From: Rhizoclosmatium globosum
Taxonomy: Eukaryota > Chytridiomycota > Chytridiomycetes > Chytridiales > Chytriomycetaceae
Assembly: GCA_002104985.1 (NCBI GenBank)
Contig: MCGO01000008.1
Span: 310,001-374,000, forward strand
DNA length: 64,000 bases
Direction: 5' to 3'
In this document: one piece after another, positions 46,730 to 57,828 of the stretch
How positions within the stretch are numbered: position 1 is the stretch's first letter
How the letters are laid out: every line of letters begins with the position of its first letter
Translations under genes and position numbers: made by a program
Notes under the pieces: generated by a model
What the model was told of the DNA's origin: nothing
The model's input: the letters and a program-made list of their open reading frames with translations, nothing else
Database searches by the model: none

Positions 46730-47413
46730 TTATTGGGTCATTCCAAGAAACACAGAATCAAAAGTTGACATTCCTACTTGACTCAACATATCTTCTCGTT
46801 TCCCAAACGCGCGAGGAAGATCTGGAGAACTTGATTCCTCCACGTCAACAAATCCCGAATTCTTTTCTGAACCGGGTCGCACTTGTCGTCGATATATCTT
46901 GCATCCCGACTTCAAAGCTTCTCGAGCAAGGTTTTCGGCATCTGCGTTTTCAAACGTCTGAATGTGTTTGAAAGTGATATTTTGGTTGAAGGGGCATGTG
47001 GACAACAACTCCATCGCGTCACGGTGAAAAGGAACAAGCGTTGGAGTGAGATGAGGGTTGGAGGAGCCTTCCATCTGAGTGTTTGTACCTCATGAGAAAG
47101 TGTTGATCATGAAGCTTTGAATACACACCTGCGTTATCACAATCGATGAATCAGATTCACAATAAACTTTAGTGAAGCCGCATTTCTTGGCTCGTTTTAA
47201 CGCTAGAAGCAGCGCTGCATAGGCTAGTTGATGGCCGATTGGTTCAGAGTCAAAGTGAAGAACATTGGCAGATTCAACAATGACAGGAAACCCTTGCGTT
47301 CCATTCGAAAGCTGCGTCTGTCTATCCAATGAGTAGATTACAGTAGATACAGCTGATGACTTGTTGGATCGGTTTGTGGCGAATGCGAAACGAATCAATC
47401 CTTTCGAGGGCAT
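46730..47413 (-). CDS. RNase H-like fold protein (RVT_3 type)
   Basis: Two exons, about 47,129-47,413 and 46,730-47,074, joined by a GTGTGT donor and an acceptor directly before MEGSSNPHLTP. The first exon has the RNase H-like helix GHQLAYAALLLALKRAKKCG and strand VYCESDSSIVITQ. The second has the last motif NADAENLAREALKSG. These match the plant/fungal RVT_3 or bacterial RnhA-like arrangement, in which acidic residues bind metal. Not all four catalytic acids are obvious, so nuclease activity is uncertain. The Zn2Cys6 gene upstream on the same strand remains open into its start. Confidence 0.65.
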
Positions 47414-48415
47414 TTTTACAAGTTATATATTGAAAATAAACATAATTTACTAATTCATATGTCCAAAAATTCGGGTATATTGCTGGAAAGCCGGTCGGGG
47501 TTTGTACAGGAGTGCTTTCTTGCAGGTTCACCTCATTCGCTCTTATCAATTCCGTGGAGGATTCCTTCCTCGAAAGAGTGTGTGGTTGCCAATTCTCGTC
47601 CAATGCAACCTCAGACAACATTCTCAATGCAGAAAGGTTTAAAGATTGCAGATTGTTTCCTGATGATGGCTGTGATACTTTGGATGCGAATGGATTATGA
47701 ACAGACTTAAACGAGTTCTTGTGAGACAATACGGCAGGAAGTGGAGGAAGCATAACGGCAGTACAAGGATTTTCGTTATTTTGACGCAGTGGAGACAGAA
47801 GAGGTGTGTGATTTCCAGACTGAAGGGTAAATTTGGAAGAATGTAATGGCCATGCAACTGGGTATAGTTTATAGAAGCAATGTTGTGAAAAGTTGTTGTC
47901 GTTGGAAGCAGTTGCCTGTTATGGGAATGGGTAGCCTTCAACTGAGCCGTCAACGCTTCATTGTGAAGAGAAGAATCTCGACGGACATCGTTACGCGTTG
48001 GAGTTACTTCTGACGAGCTCGAAGTCTGGCGCCTGCGATAAGGCCCACGCGTGAGACCGCGGGGCCGTTCCTTCCGTTCCGAGTTGACACATGAGTCAGC
48101 AATTCCGCGTGCGACACTGTGTGGGTGTTTAGCAAAGTAATCCGAATCAGGGAATCCGGCAGAGTAGTCATTGAGCAGTCAACGAGTACGCGTCCGAAAC
48201 AAAAGAAGCACAAACCATCGTTCGCACGGCCGCGCATCTTCGCATTTCTTGTTTGCCTGTTTGCAGTGGCCGCACGCGTTCTTGGCCTGCCGCCGCCGCC
48301 CGGGCTTCGCCGCTTCTGATTGGCTGGGAGCTTCCGGCGGCGTGGCGACGACTGCCAGGGCTCCGCTGGCTGGCCGCTTCGGCGACGGCGATTGCGTTCC
48401 AGGCGCAACGTGCAT
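47322..48415 (-). CDS. Zn2Cys6 transcription factor
   Basis: Fungal-type regulator. The cluster is visible as ACGHCKQANKKCEDARPCER, with the fifth and sixth Cys supplied by splicing (about 48,220 to 48,118) into CVARGIADSCVNSERKE. It is followed by the basic RGLTRGPYRRRQ, as in Ert1/Rds2-like proteins. Start ATG 48415 (MHVAPGTQSPSPKRPA). A further intron, probably from a GTAACT donor near 48,010 to an acceptor near 47,829, brings SGNHTPLLSPLRQ into frame. The remaining exon is Ser/Pro/Asn-rich. The last frame has no stop until 47322, overlapping the RNase H-like gene by about 90 bases, so the true 3' end may be an unrecognised splice. Target genes unknown. Confidence 0.7.
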
Positions 48416-48691
48416 TGTTGATTCTTGTTGAATTGTGACATTGAACTCAGCTGCTTTTGTGGTCGGTGAGGGACGGCCAAGCGCTTCAAATGAATGCTTT
48501 CAAAGTCCGAAGTCGTACAAATTTAAGAATTATGTATACCTGAGGTTTATGTTTAGAATGGAGTTCTTTGTGGTAATTTCCTAATTACTTGTGACAGAGA
48601 ACTATGAAGGGATGTCGTTGCGTGCCTTGACTGATGTCATCTTTATGAATTGAATACTGCTCTTCAACATAGAAAAACGACGTTAATTGTT

Positions 48692-51600
48692 TTACTTATT
48701 CTTAAGTGCCAAATCGAATCCCCATCCAGTATTACTGTCCCGACGTCCGCCGCCGGCCCTTAATCCATACATCTTGTCCCACTTAACCAACTCCTTCATC
48801 AGTTCTGCCTTCTCACTCAGACTTGGAACCACGTCGCCACTCTCCAACGCAGTTTCAAAGTCAATCTGCTTCAACACCCGTCCAGCCTTAATGTCTCCAC
48901 CCTCAGCCGCAGCTTCCTCCGCCAATAACCGTCTCACACTTCCCAATGCAGCAGCGATACACAAGTTTTTTAAATCACTACCCGAGAAGCCTTCTGTTCC
49001 CTTCACAACAAAATCCAACACATCCGCTCTTGGTTCCTCCACAACTTCCTCCGACAGCATCAAATCCAAAATTGAGTGTCTTTCATCAGCGTCGGGTAAG
49101 TTGACAAACAGACGACGCGGTAATCGGCGAAGAACGGCTTCATCGAGATCGAATGGACGATTTGTGGCTCCAACGACAATGATTCCATCACTTCCCTTTG
49201 AATTGATACCATCCCATTCCAACATCCACTCGTTAATTGTGTTGGTAACCCAGTGAGGTTGGTCTCTCACTCGCACTTTGAGCAATGCATCGATTTCATC
49301 AACAAAGATGACACAAGGTTTGAGTTTGCGTGCAAGACTGAAGATTGACTTGACGTTCTTTTCGTTTTCACCAACCCATTTCGACTGAATGGATGACATC
49401 TGGACGTTTAAGAAGTTCGCACCTGATGATGAAGCAATTGACTTGGCGAGTAACGTCTTTCCAGTTCCAGGAGGACCAAACAGAAGAAGACCGGTTGTAC
49501 TTTGTTTCAATACTATAACAAGACGATGTAAGTATGCACTCCATGTTCAAGTGCAAATCTTACCTCCAAATGAAAACAGCTCAGGTCTCATCAATGGTAA
49601 TTGAATCAGATCCTCAATCACTTTCTTCGTTTTCGCCAGTCCTCCAATTGACTTGAACGACGCGTTCAAATCAGTTGGTTTGATGAGACAAGTTTTCAAA
49701 ATTTCAGCTTCGTGTTTTGTGAGTGAAAGGTGATCCGCTGGGTTTGCAAAGATTCCAGCAAACTCTGCACCTGCACTGATTGCACCGAGAGTTTTGACAT
49801 TTCCAGCAAACGTTTCCAAAGCGCCATCTAAATCGGTCACATCGACATGAGGACCCTCTGCATCCCGACTTCCCTTTTCTAATCCTTGGAACCGTTTCAC
49901 AGCAGTTCCTACAGCAAACAGTAGAATCTGCTCAATCTCCCCGGGACTCAACACTTTTTCTTCAAGCATTTTCCGACCATGCGTTTTCCCTTCGCCAGCC
50001 TCAACACTCTTCATCCACCTTTCCCACTCCACACTTTCCTCAAAGAATCCTTTCATGACAACTTGCATTTCCCGCGTATTCACAGACAGAGTTTGCTTCC
50101 GCAAGTCCTTCTTCATCCGACTTTGAAACGCAGACAACCCAACGGCGCCAAGATGCAACGGCGGATACACAGGAATCGTGACCGGCCCAATATAGTCATC
50201 CAACTTAGTATGAAACTTTACAGGCTTCACTTTTTTCCCTGTACTACTCGAACCACCCGCATTCGCACCTCCAGCGCCAGGATCCGCCCCACGAATCGCC
50301 TTCATCAACGTCGACAACGGGTTCACAACACCTGCATTCACACCCTTCTGTGGATCCACAAGCTTCCCACGCGTGCTGGGTGTGCTCGCCGTGACGACAA
50401 CGATTGGCGTTGTTTCACGACATTTACTGACAGCGTTCGCGAAACTGTTGACGAGTTCTGTTTCGTTGAGCTCGGACGCGTCAGGTGTGATTACGTCGAG
50501 GAGGTCTTCAAAGTAAATGACGCATGGAGGGTTTCCGAGGGTGGAGAGGTGGGTTGTGAGGGAGCCGAAAAAGTGGTCAAATGATTTATGGATTAGATCG
50601 TGGTAGTCGCTGCGGGGGAATTCTGATTGGATGCGTGGGTTGAGGAGGGTTTTGGGGTCTTTGGAAGTGTGTAGGGATGTGGTGTATGGAGTGTACCAAG
50701 GGTATGGGAGGAGAGGTGTGTCAGGTTCCAATTCTCCTGAGGAGCCTGAGTTGAAACCAGGAGGAAGCTTGGGTTTTCCAGATTGTTTTCCTGAAGACAT
50801 AGTTAGATTACAGTTTGATATTAAGTTATTAAGTGGTGCCCAAGATTCATCCCTTTGTCAATACCGCTTGCTCTTCACATCATAATAGCTCAGCTATTCT
50901 TATATGATCTAAAAGATATTCACCTGATCCACTCATTTCCACTACAATCGCAGGATTTGATCCCCCAAACATGTTTCCTGCAGAGACAGGAAACGTCATA
51001 CCGCCCACACTTTTCCGTCGCCCACCAGATCCAGATGGTGTCATAGAATTCGAAGCTTCTTCAGCGTCGGAGGGAGAGACAACTGGTGGGAACTGAGTGA
51101 CATCATAGCCGGACAGACGTGGAAATATGTCTTCTGGCCGAATATGAAGGTATCGAACGCGATCTGACTGATGACCGATTTGATGCTCCAATAGAGATTT
51201 AACTTTGAGTTTGGGTTAGTTAGTCAGATAGTTGGATGAAGAACGAGACGATGTACCATAAATATCAGCGCCTTTGTACGGACAAGAAAGGACAATGATG
51301 CCACTTGATACGGAAGGCAGACGCGGTACGTGGCTAGCAAGCAATGCGGATAGGACATGATCGAGCGAGTCCTTTGTTGCGGGATGCACAGGGTAGTCAA
51401 AGTCGTGCGCGAGAAGAGAGGCGGCCGTCTTGACAGACGCCAGCCAGTCCCACGTCTTTGTCGAAGGGTTCTGAACAAGGCCCTTCACCGAGACTTGTTG
51501 GGTGAAAGAGGGAACGCCGTTGCGCAGCTTCCGCACAAAAATGCGTTTTGTCGATGCCGTGAACTGTTTCTGATTCGGCGAATTCGACTGATTCGCCTGA

Positions 51601-51845
51601 TTCGACTGATTCGAAGTGGCGTTGAAGGCGTTGGTGAGCCGCGCGTCTGGTGCCTCGTCGTCGCCCTTGTCCTTCTCCTTCTCCTTCTCTTTCTCCTTTG
51701 GAACACTGTCTTTGGTACTGCGTTTGCCGGCGACTTCGCTGGCCTTGATGCCATTTGACCCGTCGTTGTTGCCGCTGGCGAAACATCGTCGAGGAATTGC
51801 TGTCGGCCGCACACGTCGCAAACACGATGATGTTACTCGCAACAT
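48692..51845 (-). CDS. Mitochondrial AAA ATPase (meiotic-clade/Msp1-like)
   Basis: Four exons are joined on the minus strand: about 51,257-51,845, 50,925-51,202, 49,563-50,782 and 48,692-49,512. The start MLRVTSSCLRRVRPTAIPRR is a classic mitochondrial leader. A Lys/Glu repeat (KEKEKEKEKDKGDD) and an Asn/Gln/Ser-rich spacer follow. The AAA core lies at the C-terminus: Walker A GPPGTGKT, Walker B VIFVDEIDAL, sensor-1 VVGATNRP, arginine-finger region EAVLRRLPRRLFVNLP, and the C-terminal helix. A second ATG (MSSGKQSG) lies in the 142-base intron just before the third exon, so two separate genes are an alternative. The CTAAC branch site before that acceptor supports splicing. Role: protein extraction or quality control (family-level inference). 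Confidence 0.8.
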
Positions 51846-51862
51846 TTTATTGAATTTTACTT

Positions 51863-53064
51863 CTACATGGCTCCCAATCCAAACCCCTTCCGAAGCTGCT
51901 CGTATAGTGGCAGCGATATTATAAAGTGCGGTGCAATGCGGCAGTACGATGGCATCCATCCACGAAACAAGGACATTGGTCCTTCATTCCTCCACATTTT
52001 GATGAAGCAATCTGCGAATCCAGTATATCCTCCTTTCACATCCTGCGCCTGACTCAATAATCGAGTCTTGATGATGTCAGCTGGTGCTCCTGCAGTTGTT
52101 GCTGCCAGTCCAGCAACGATGGATGCCGTCAGGTGCAAAGGAAATCCCTCTTGCATAACTCCCCACTTTTTCAACACGTATTTTGTTTCGTCATATGTCG
52201 ACAGTTGCGCTCCCGTCACTAATGTTGCACGTATCGCTGTAGCCTGAACTCCTGAATACAAGCCCCAAAACTTTTCAGTCTGCACGATTTTATAGAATGC
52301 ATGGAACGTATTCTTATCTATAGATTTAAAAATGTTTTTAGCGGAAGGTTATCAAAGAGTAGCAGCCCCTACAGCTTGGAGCAAGACCCTTATTCAATCC
52401 AGTGGTATATATCCCATTCTCGATGCAACCATATTCTCGTTGAAGTCTAATTTTGACAAGGTCCTATTGAGTGTCGGGAAGATTCGGATGTTAGTTGAGA
52501 ACACCCGTCGTTATCACACCCACCGTTGGATTTGCCAACGATGATCCAATACACGCAATTGACCCTGCTGCCAAGACTTTGATTGCAAATGGCTCGGATC
52601 CTTTCGCTGCTGTGGATGAATCGTTCAAAAACAGTTTATGGATACTTGACTTGACAGGTTGATATAATCCAAAGCGAAGGGAAGAATAAGAGAGTTCTCG
52701 AAGACATGTTGCCGTCATTCCTGGCATGATCAGACCTGTATCAACGAAGTTGAGTATTACTCATTTGAATTTCGAATAACGAGCCAAACACACCTTTCCA
52801 TCCTTCCTCCTTCAAGATTCTTGATGCCGCATGGGCGAGAGACTTGTACATTCGCTCTTGGCCAGCTACAGGTTCCGGTTGAGTCTGAATCCGGATTTTG
52901 ATGGCGTCAAATGGGTTTGTTACTTAATGTCATTGGTAACAAACGTCAATTGAGAGTAGGCTTAATCACTAATCACGGATGCACTTACAGACAGAGGGAA
53001 CCAAGTTGGCCAAGCCACCGCAGAGTAAACCAATCCATAGGTCATATTGGTAGGAGTGAACCAT
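51863..53064 (-). CDS. Mitochondrial carrier (SLC25 family)
   Basis: Inner-membrane solute carrier with three tandem repeats. Five exons. It begins MVHSYQYDLWIGLLCGGLAN. Carrier signatures, one per repeat, are NPFDAIKIR, NPTDLVKIR (across an intron) and APADIIKTR. Each is followed by a helix and a W/G-x-G type link (EEGWKGLIMPG; TEKFWGLYSG; SLFRGWMPSY). The end, PLYEQLRKGFGLG, resembles UCP/dicarboxylate-type carriers. Transported substrate cannot be told. The gene is on the same strand as the AAA gene, ending 17 bases before its ATG. It is divergent from ATP23. Confidence 0.85.
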
Positions 53065-53197
53065 TTCTGTGGCACTTTGTGTACAAAACTTCTGGAATTA
53101 TTGGTTTGCTATTCGAAAACAATAAGAGCGTTTTACTCTATCATTTTCCTCGTTATTATCGTTTCTGGTCCATCGATTAAGTTGTCTTTGAAATCAA

Positions 53198-53935
53198 ATG
53201 GAGAAAGAGAAGCAGTGGTTGCACGAAGCCCTTTCATCAAGTACACCAACCTGCCTCCTTACAGCCTGCCACCTCTTATTTACTCCGAATACTTGCAGAT
53301 GAGCGCATCATGACGCTGATGAAGGGCTTAGCGGACAATCGATGTGCCTTCAAACGAGAAAACATCAACATCGCAACTTGCAAAGACTTTCCCGCGATTG
53401 TCGGCGGATTCCATCCAGATGTTGGAGTACGTACTGGATCTTACTTTGTAACAGTACTGATCAGTGTTCCCAGATTCGGCTGTGTCAGAGTACCTCAACA
53501 CGAAAGAGATCCTCGAAGATACTTTAACCACGAAGTAAGTCTCTCGAGACGATTGATGGAGCCAGTACTAACATTGTGTGGTGTTTGGGCAGCTCGTTCA
53601 TGCATATGACTGGTGTACGATGGATTGGGATCTCACGAACATTCATCACCAAGCGTGTTCAGAGGTTCGTGCAGGACTGTTGAGTGGGGATTGTCGTATT
53701 ATGATGGAGCTACGGCGAGGAAAGATTCCGACAAAGTTTGGACAGGAGCGGATAAATGTATGTGAACGTTTTTGACTTTAGGAGCAATGTATAATTCTTT
53801 TACTAGGACTGCGTGAAACGACGGGCTATATTGTCGTTAATGGGGAACCCGTCATGTAAAGATAGGAATCAAGCCAAAGCTGCTGTAGACGATGTTTTCG
53901 CAAGATGTTCACAAGATAAATCACCCTTCTCGTGA
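53198..53935 (+). CDS. ATP23: ATP23 metalloprotease, frame disturbed
   Basis: ATP23 is a mitochondrial intermembrane-space protease that matures Atp6 and helps assemble ATP synthase. Recognisable parts are DERIMTLMKGLADNRCAFKR, AIVGGFHPDVG, then HELVHAYDW (the HEXXH zinc site across an intron), HHQACSEVRAGLLSGDC and the last exon CVKRRAILSLMGN with AAVDDVFARC. Between 53,420 and 53,535 the conserved sequence is spread over different frames: IRLCQS in one, YLNTKEILEDTLT in another, and NHE in a third. At least one single-base shift is needed there. The first exon is also unsettled; ATG 53198 is only a candidate. Either the gene is damaged or the sequence has base-calling errors. Confidence 0.75.
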
Positions 53936-53956
53936 ATAAAAGGGTTTATTGTTCCC

Positions 53957-56199
53957 TTACAATTCCGATTCTCTCTTTATCATGTCGGAACAAACTTCTC
54001 CAATTACTACGGTCGCTGCAGTGATGTCGCCACTTGTGATTTCAGGCATGATACTGGCATCAGCAACACGCAGGTTGGAAATCCCATGCACTTTCAGATC
54101 AATATGAGACACAACAGTGTTGCTATCGCTAGGACCCATCCGGCAGGTTCCAGAAATGTTGCCATTAGAAACAGCATACTGTCGCACAAACTCCTCCAGA
54201 TACACATCTTCCTCCGCAACATCAGCTGCATGAATTTCGTCTTCTCCAAGCTCGGATAATACTTGTGATGAGTATAATTCGTTGCCTATCGTTTCTGGTA
54301 TCAATTTACGCAACTCTGCAAAGATTGAACGCGACTTTCTTAATCCATCAACAAGAGTATTCAAATCAGATTCATTCGTTAGGTGGTTCGTGTTAATTAA
54401 TGGAGGCGCAGATGGATCGACGGAGGAGAGCGAAATTGATCCTCGCGATAATGGATGTAACAAAATAGGGGAAATTTGTAGCGTTGGCGTTGATGCGTCA
54501 TCTGACTGTGTAGCACCAGGAGAGCACAGAAGTTGAGTATTAGGAACCGAAGTCGTCGAGCTCTCATCAGACATGAATGCAACTCCTTCCGCCCCAGAAG
54601 TTGCAAAGCATCCTCTCCTGAACAGTAGGTACTCAAATACTCCTTGTATCAGTTGAAGAGTCGTTCCATGGTATCCTGTCCGCGAAATATCTTCAACACC
54701 GAAGCCAGGAACACACAAATGATCTTGAAGGTTCTTGCCAACTGAAGGACTATCCAGTACTATAGAAATACCAAGGTTTTCTAGTTGTTGACGAGGACCA
54801 ATCCCAGAAAGCATCAATAGCTTGGGTGTACCTACAGCACCGCAGGTAAGAATCACGTCCTTCTTGGCTTGAACGAACACATCCTTTCGCATACTCGAAT
54901 TATCGACTCTCATCAAGGAGACGCCATCCGCAACTAATAAGCCGTCAAGGTTGCGTTTGCAAACGATTTTTGTAGCAGAGTGGCCCATCAGCACTGTCAA
55001 ATTGGGTCGATGAGTCTCGCTGAATGGATCAATCAGATCCTTTAAATAAGCTGTGGCTGTGGAAACACGGAGACCATTTTTGATTCTCGCTTGGATTGAT
55101 GCAGCTCCAAACTGGGTGGATCCGTTGTAGTCGAATCCATCTTTTGCAATATCTTCTCCGGCTCTACTTTTTTGACCATAGCCCAGAAACTCTGTCGCGG
55201 TGATAAATCCGTCAATAATGGACTTGGAACCATTTGTTCCTTGAAATCGGCTTATCCCCATCATACCCGCCACAGAATGGTATCCTCTATCTAAATCGCG
55301 AGCCGGAATATGAATAGCTTCGGTTTTCTTGAAGTATGGCAACACGCTTTCATAATCCCATCCCTTGCAACCGTACTTAACGTTCCAATCATTGAAGTCT
55401 TCCTTGTTTCCCCTCACGTATACCATACTATCAATGGCGCTCGTACCTCCAAGCGTTTTCCCTTGTACCAATTCGATCTTTCTTCCCTTGAGTCGTTCGT
55501 TTTCTGGGTCTGATATCGCCAAACAACCTTTTCATTCTTTCGTTCCCACGAAAACCACGAGATCCAAGCGCTTAATGCCGGAATATTCATCCACCAAGTG
55601 TTCAATGAATCAACAGATCCAGATTCTATTAGGAGTACAGAGACAGTGGGATCTTCAGTCAATCGATTTGCCAGGACACATCCACTTCGACCAGCCCCAA
55701 CTATCACATAATCAAATGCAGAAAGATGCTTCATCATTGAAGTTGTTCGGCGGAGACGTCCTTTCCGTCTCGCGTTTCGACGGTAAATGATGTATCCAAT
55801 TGGAAGACTGACCGCAGCCACGATGAGGGATATAAGTAAAGCTATTGATTGACTTCTGAGCTTATTGACGGAGGTAAGATCCGGTGAATGACTCAAACCA
55901 ACCTTGATTGTCCTTTGCGTACCGCTTTACTGCTGTTCGAACGGCGTATGCATAGACTTGTGACTCTGCTGTTCCATTCTTGATTGCCTCCCAGTGAGAT
56001 TTCCAAGTGTTCCAGACATCTGGTGATTAAGATGTCAACGTGGTTGGGATGATCGTATCACCACGAACTAACCTTCGCCTTCTTTAAGGGTCGCATTATT
56101 CGCCTGTACTTCTTTCAGCTTCTCGACGATCTTTGTCCACTTGGGTGCGAGCAGCTTATCCGCGAGTTGCACAGAGAGCACAGATGGTTCCATGATCAT
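53957..56199 (-). CDS. GMC oxidoreductase-like flavoprotein, altered active site and one frame break
   Basis: FAD-dependent oxidoreductase of the glucose-methanol-choline family. The nucleotide fold is [17 protein letters not shown] with LLIESG, then [35 protein letters not shown] (signature 2) and [12 protein letters not shown]. The usual HPxGT motif near the end reads NISGTCRMG, so the catalytic His is replaced. Near 55,500 the frame shifts by one base in an A-run between VVWRYQTQ and NERLKGRK. Two upstream exons (from ATG 56199: [20 protein letters not shown], then [13 protein letters not shown]) join in phase to a membrane helix [19 protein letters not shown]. They may instead be a separate small gene. 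Membrane-anchored dehydrogenase or inactive homologue. Confidence 0.75.
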
Positions 56200-56304
56200 T
56201 TTTCAATGACCTAAAGATGGAAATGGATTCTTCTACACTAATCGTTTTGTACTTTCAATAATTAGAAATGATTCTTCTTTATCTTATTAAAAAGATAATC
56301 AGTC

Positions 56305-57828
56305 ATGAATCTCTCAAACAAAAAAGACGCACCAAACAAAATGGCCCAGGTTGACTTCGATGTTGTGATTGTTGGCGGTGGAATCGCCGGACTCACTCTT
56401 GCGAATGCGCTGTTCAAACACTGTGGATTGAAGGCGGCAGTCTTTGAGCAGAGCCGCGAGAGTTCGTTTGGAGATGGAACTGGGTGGGTTGCTCATCGTT
56501 GATTCTCCTTCATCAAATACTCATCGAATCATTGGTCAAAAGAGGAGCATTGGCTATATGCGAATGGCCTTCAAGTCCTGCGAGACATTGACAGCTCGTT
56601 GCTCGATAATGTGGTGGCTCAGGGGATGCCTTACGCCCGCCGCCGCTGGTTTGGGCTTTCTCCTTTTGATTTCGTCTCTTTAAACAAGACTCAGGCTCCG
56701 GCATGATGGCAGCGAGTTTGCGAATGCTGACGAAACCCTACTGGTTCCACATCTATCAACCCCTGATTCCCGTCTACAACCAATTGGAATCAGACGCTGG
56801 CGCTTTCAAACTCAGTTGCTTGCTCATGCTCAAGGAAACAATATCCCCATTTTCTTTGGAAAACGCCTCCAAGCAATGGAGACTCTCGCTGAAGGATCTT
56901 TGACGCGTTTGACTTTTGTCGATGGTCAATCCGTTACTGCTAAGCTTGTTTTCGGAGCTGATGGTGTCAAGAGTCAAGTTCGCCACTTTCTATTTCCAGA
57001 AGCCGAGGAGCCAAAATACACGGTATACATTTGTTGAAGGATGTTGTTCAGAAACTAAAATGTCATCGATTGTAGGGCGTAACAACACTCATGGCAGTTT
57101 CTCGTTCAAAAGACTTGGTCAACGATCCACCTCTCCCTGAAGGAATTCACTTCATATCCTCTGTCACATCCAAATTCCACGCGTGTATGTATCCATTACC
57201 CAACAACGAAACAAACGTCCAAATCTACCTCCACACGCCTGAAAACCCTGAGTCCTGGGGAAAACTCACTCCTGAAGAAATGAAACGCGAAGCAAAGGAG
57301 ATGGAGGAGCGGTTGCGTAGAGACGGATGGGATGAACGCTTTATCGCGCCATGGAAAGATCCTGAAACTGTAATTCGTGTCGGTTTGCGTGCCCGAGAGC
57401 CCTTACAAACGTGGGGGAAAGGGCGAATCGTCTTGCTGGGAGATGCAGCTCATCCACCTGTGCCTTATATTGGTCAAGGCGCAATGCAGGCAATTGAAGA
57501 TGCTGGTGTTCTGGCTCTCCTTTTGAAACGGTTCTGCATTCAAAACAGCGCTTTGGTTCTTGACAACTTTGACGCTGTTCTGCACTACTATGAGCAGATT
57601 CGGGTGGAACGATGTACAGCTGTCCTGCGCAATAGTCACGTTTTAGGCGAAATGAATCAGAGACGTGCTGACTCTTGGTTTTATAACTTGCAATATGAGT
57701 GGAGTATCTGGGGACAGGTCTTGTTGGGTGGTCATTTGCCCATCATGAAAGTCGGTGCTTGCTATGATTACCACGAGGAAGTAGAAAAGGCGGTAACTGC
57801 AGATGGAGGCCAACTTTCGAAGTTGTAA
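56305..57828 (+). CDS. FAD-dependent monooxygenase, one frame break
   Basis: Class A flavin monooxygenase (salicylate-hydroxylase-like). Exon 1 holds the GxGxxG motif VVIVGGGIAGLTLANAL and VFEQSRESS. An intron (about 56,491-56,552) leads to HWLYANGLQVLRDIDSSLLD. Near 56,700 the frame must move by one base to continue with DGSEFANADETLLVPHL. FGADGVKSQVRHFLFPEA (DG motif) follows, then after an intron GRIVLLGDAAHPPVPYIGQG (GD motif). The protein ends at 57828. All three motifs of the family are present, so the break is either recent decay or a sequence error. Start could be 56305 or the next ATG at 56341. Substrate unknown. Confidence 0.78.

Noticed and set aside
50700..51200. The AAA gene as two genes, with a start at MSSGKQSG
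   Set aside because: The upstream exon joins in phase through a GT donor and a CTAAC branch site with a CTTCAG acceptor, and the upstream part alone has no stop-bounded family match. One gene is preferred but not proven.
53047..53313. Plus-strand open frame overlapping the carrier start as an ATP23 N-terminus
   Set aside because: Its sequence does not resemble ATP23, is antisense to the carrier's first exon, and ends before the conserved part in another frame.
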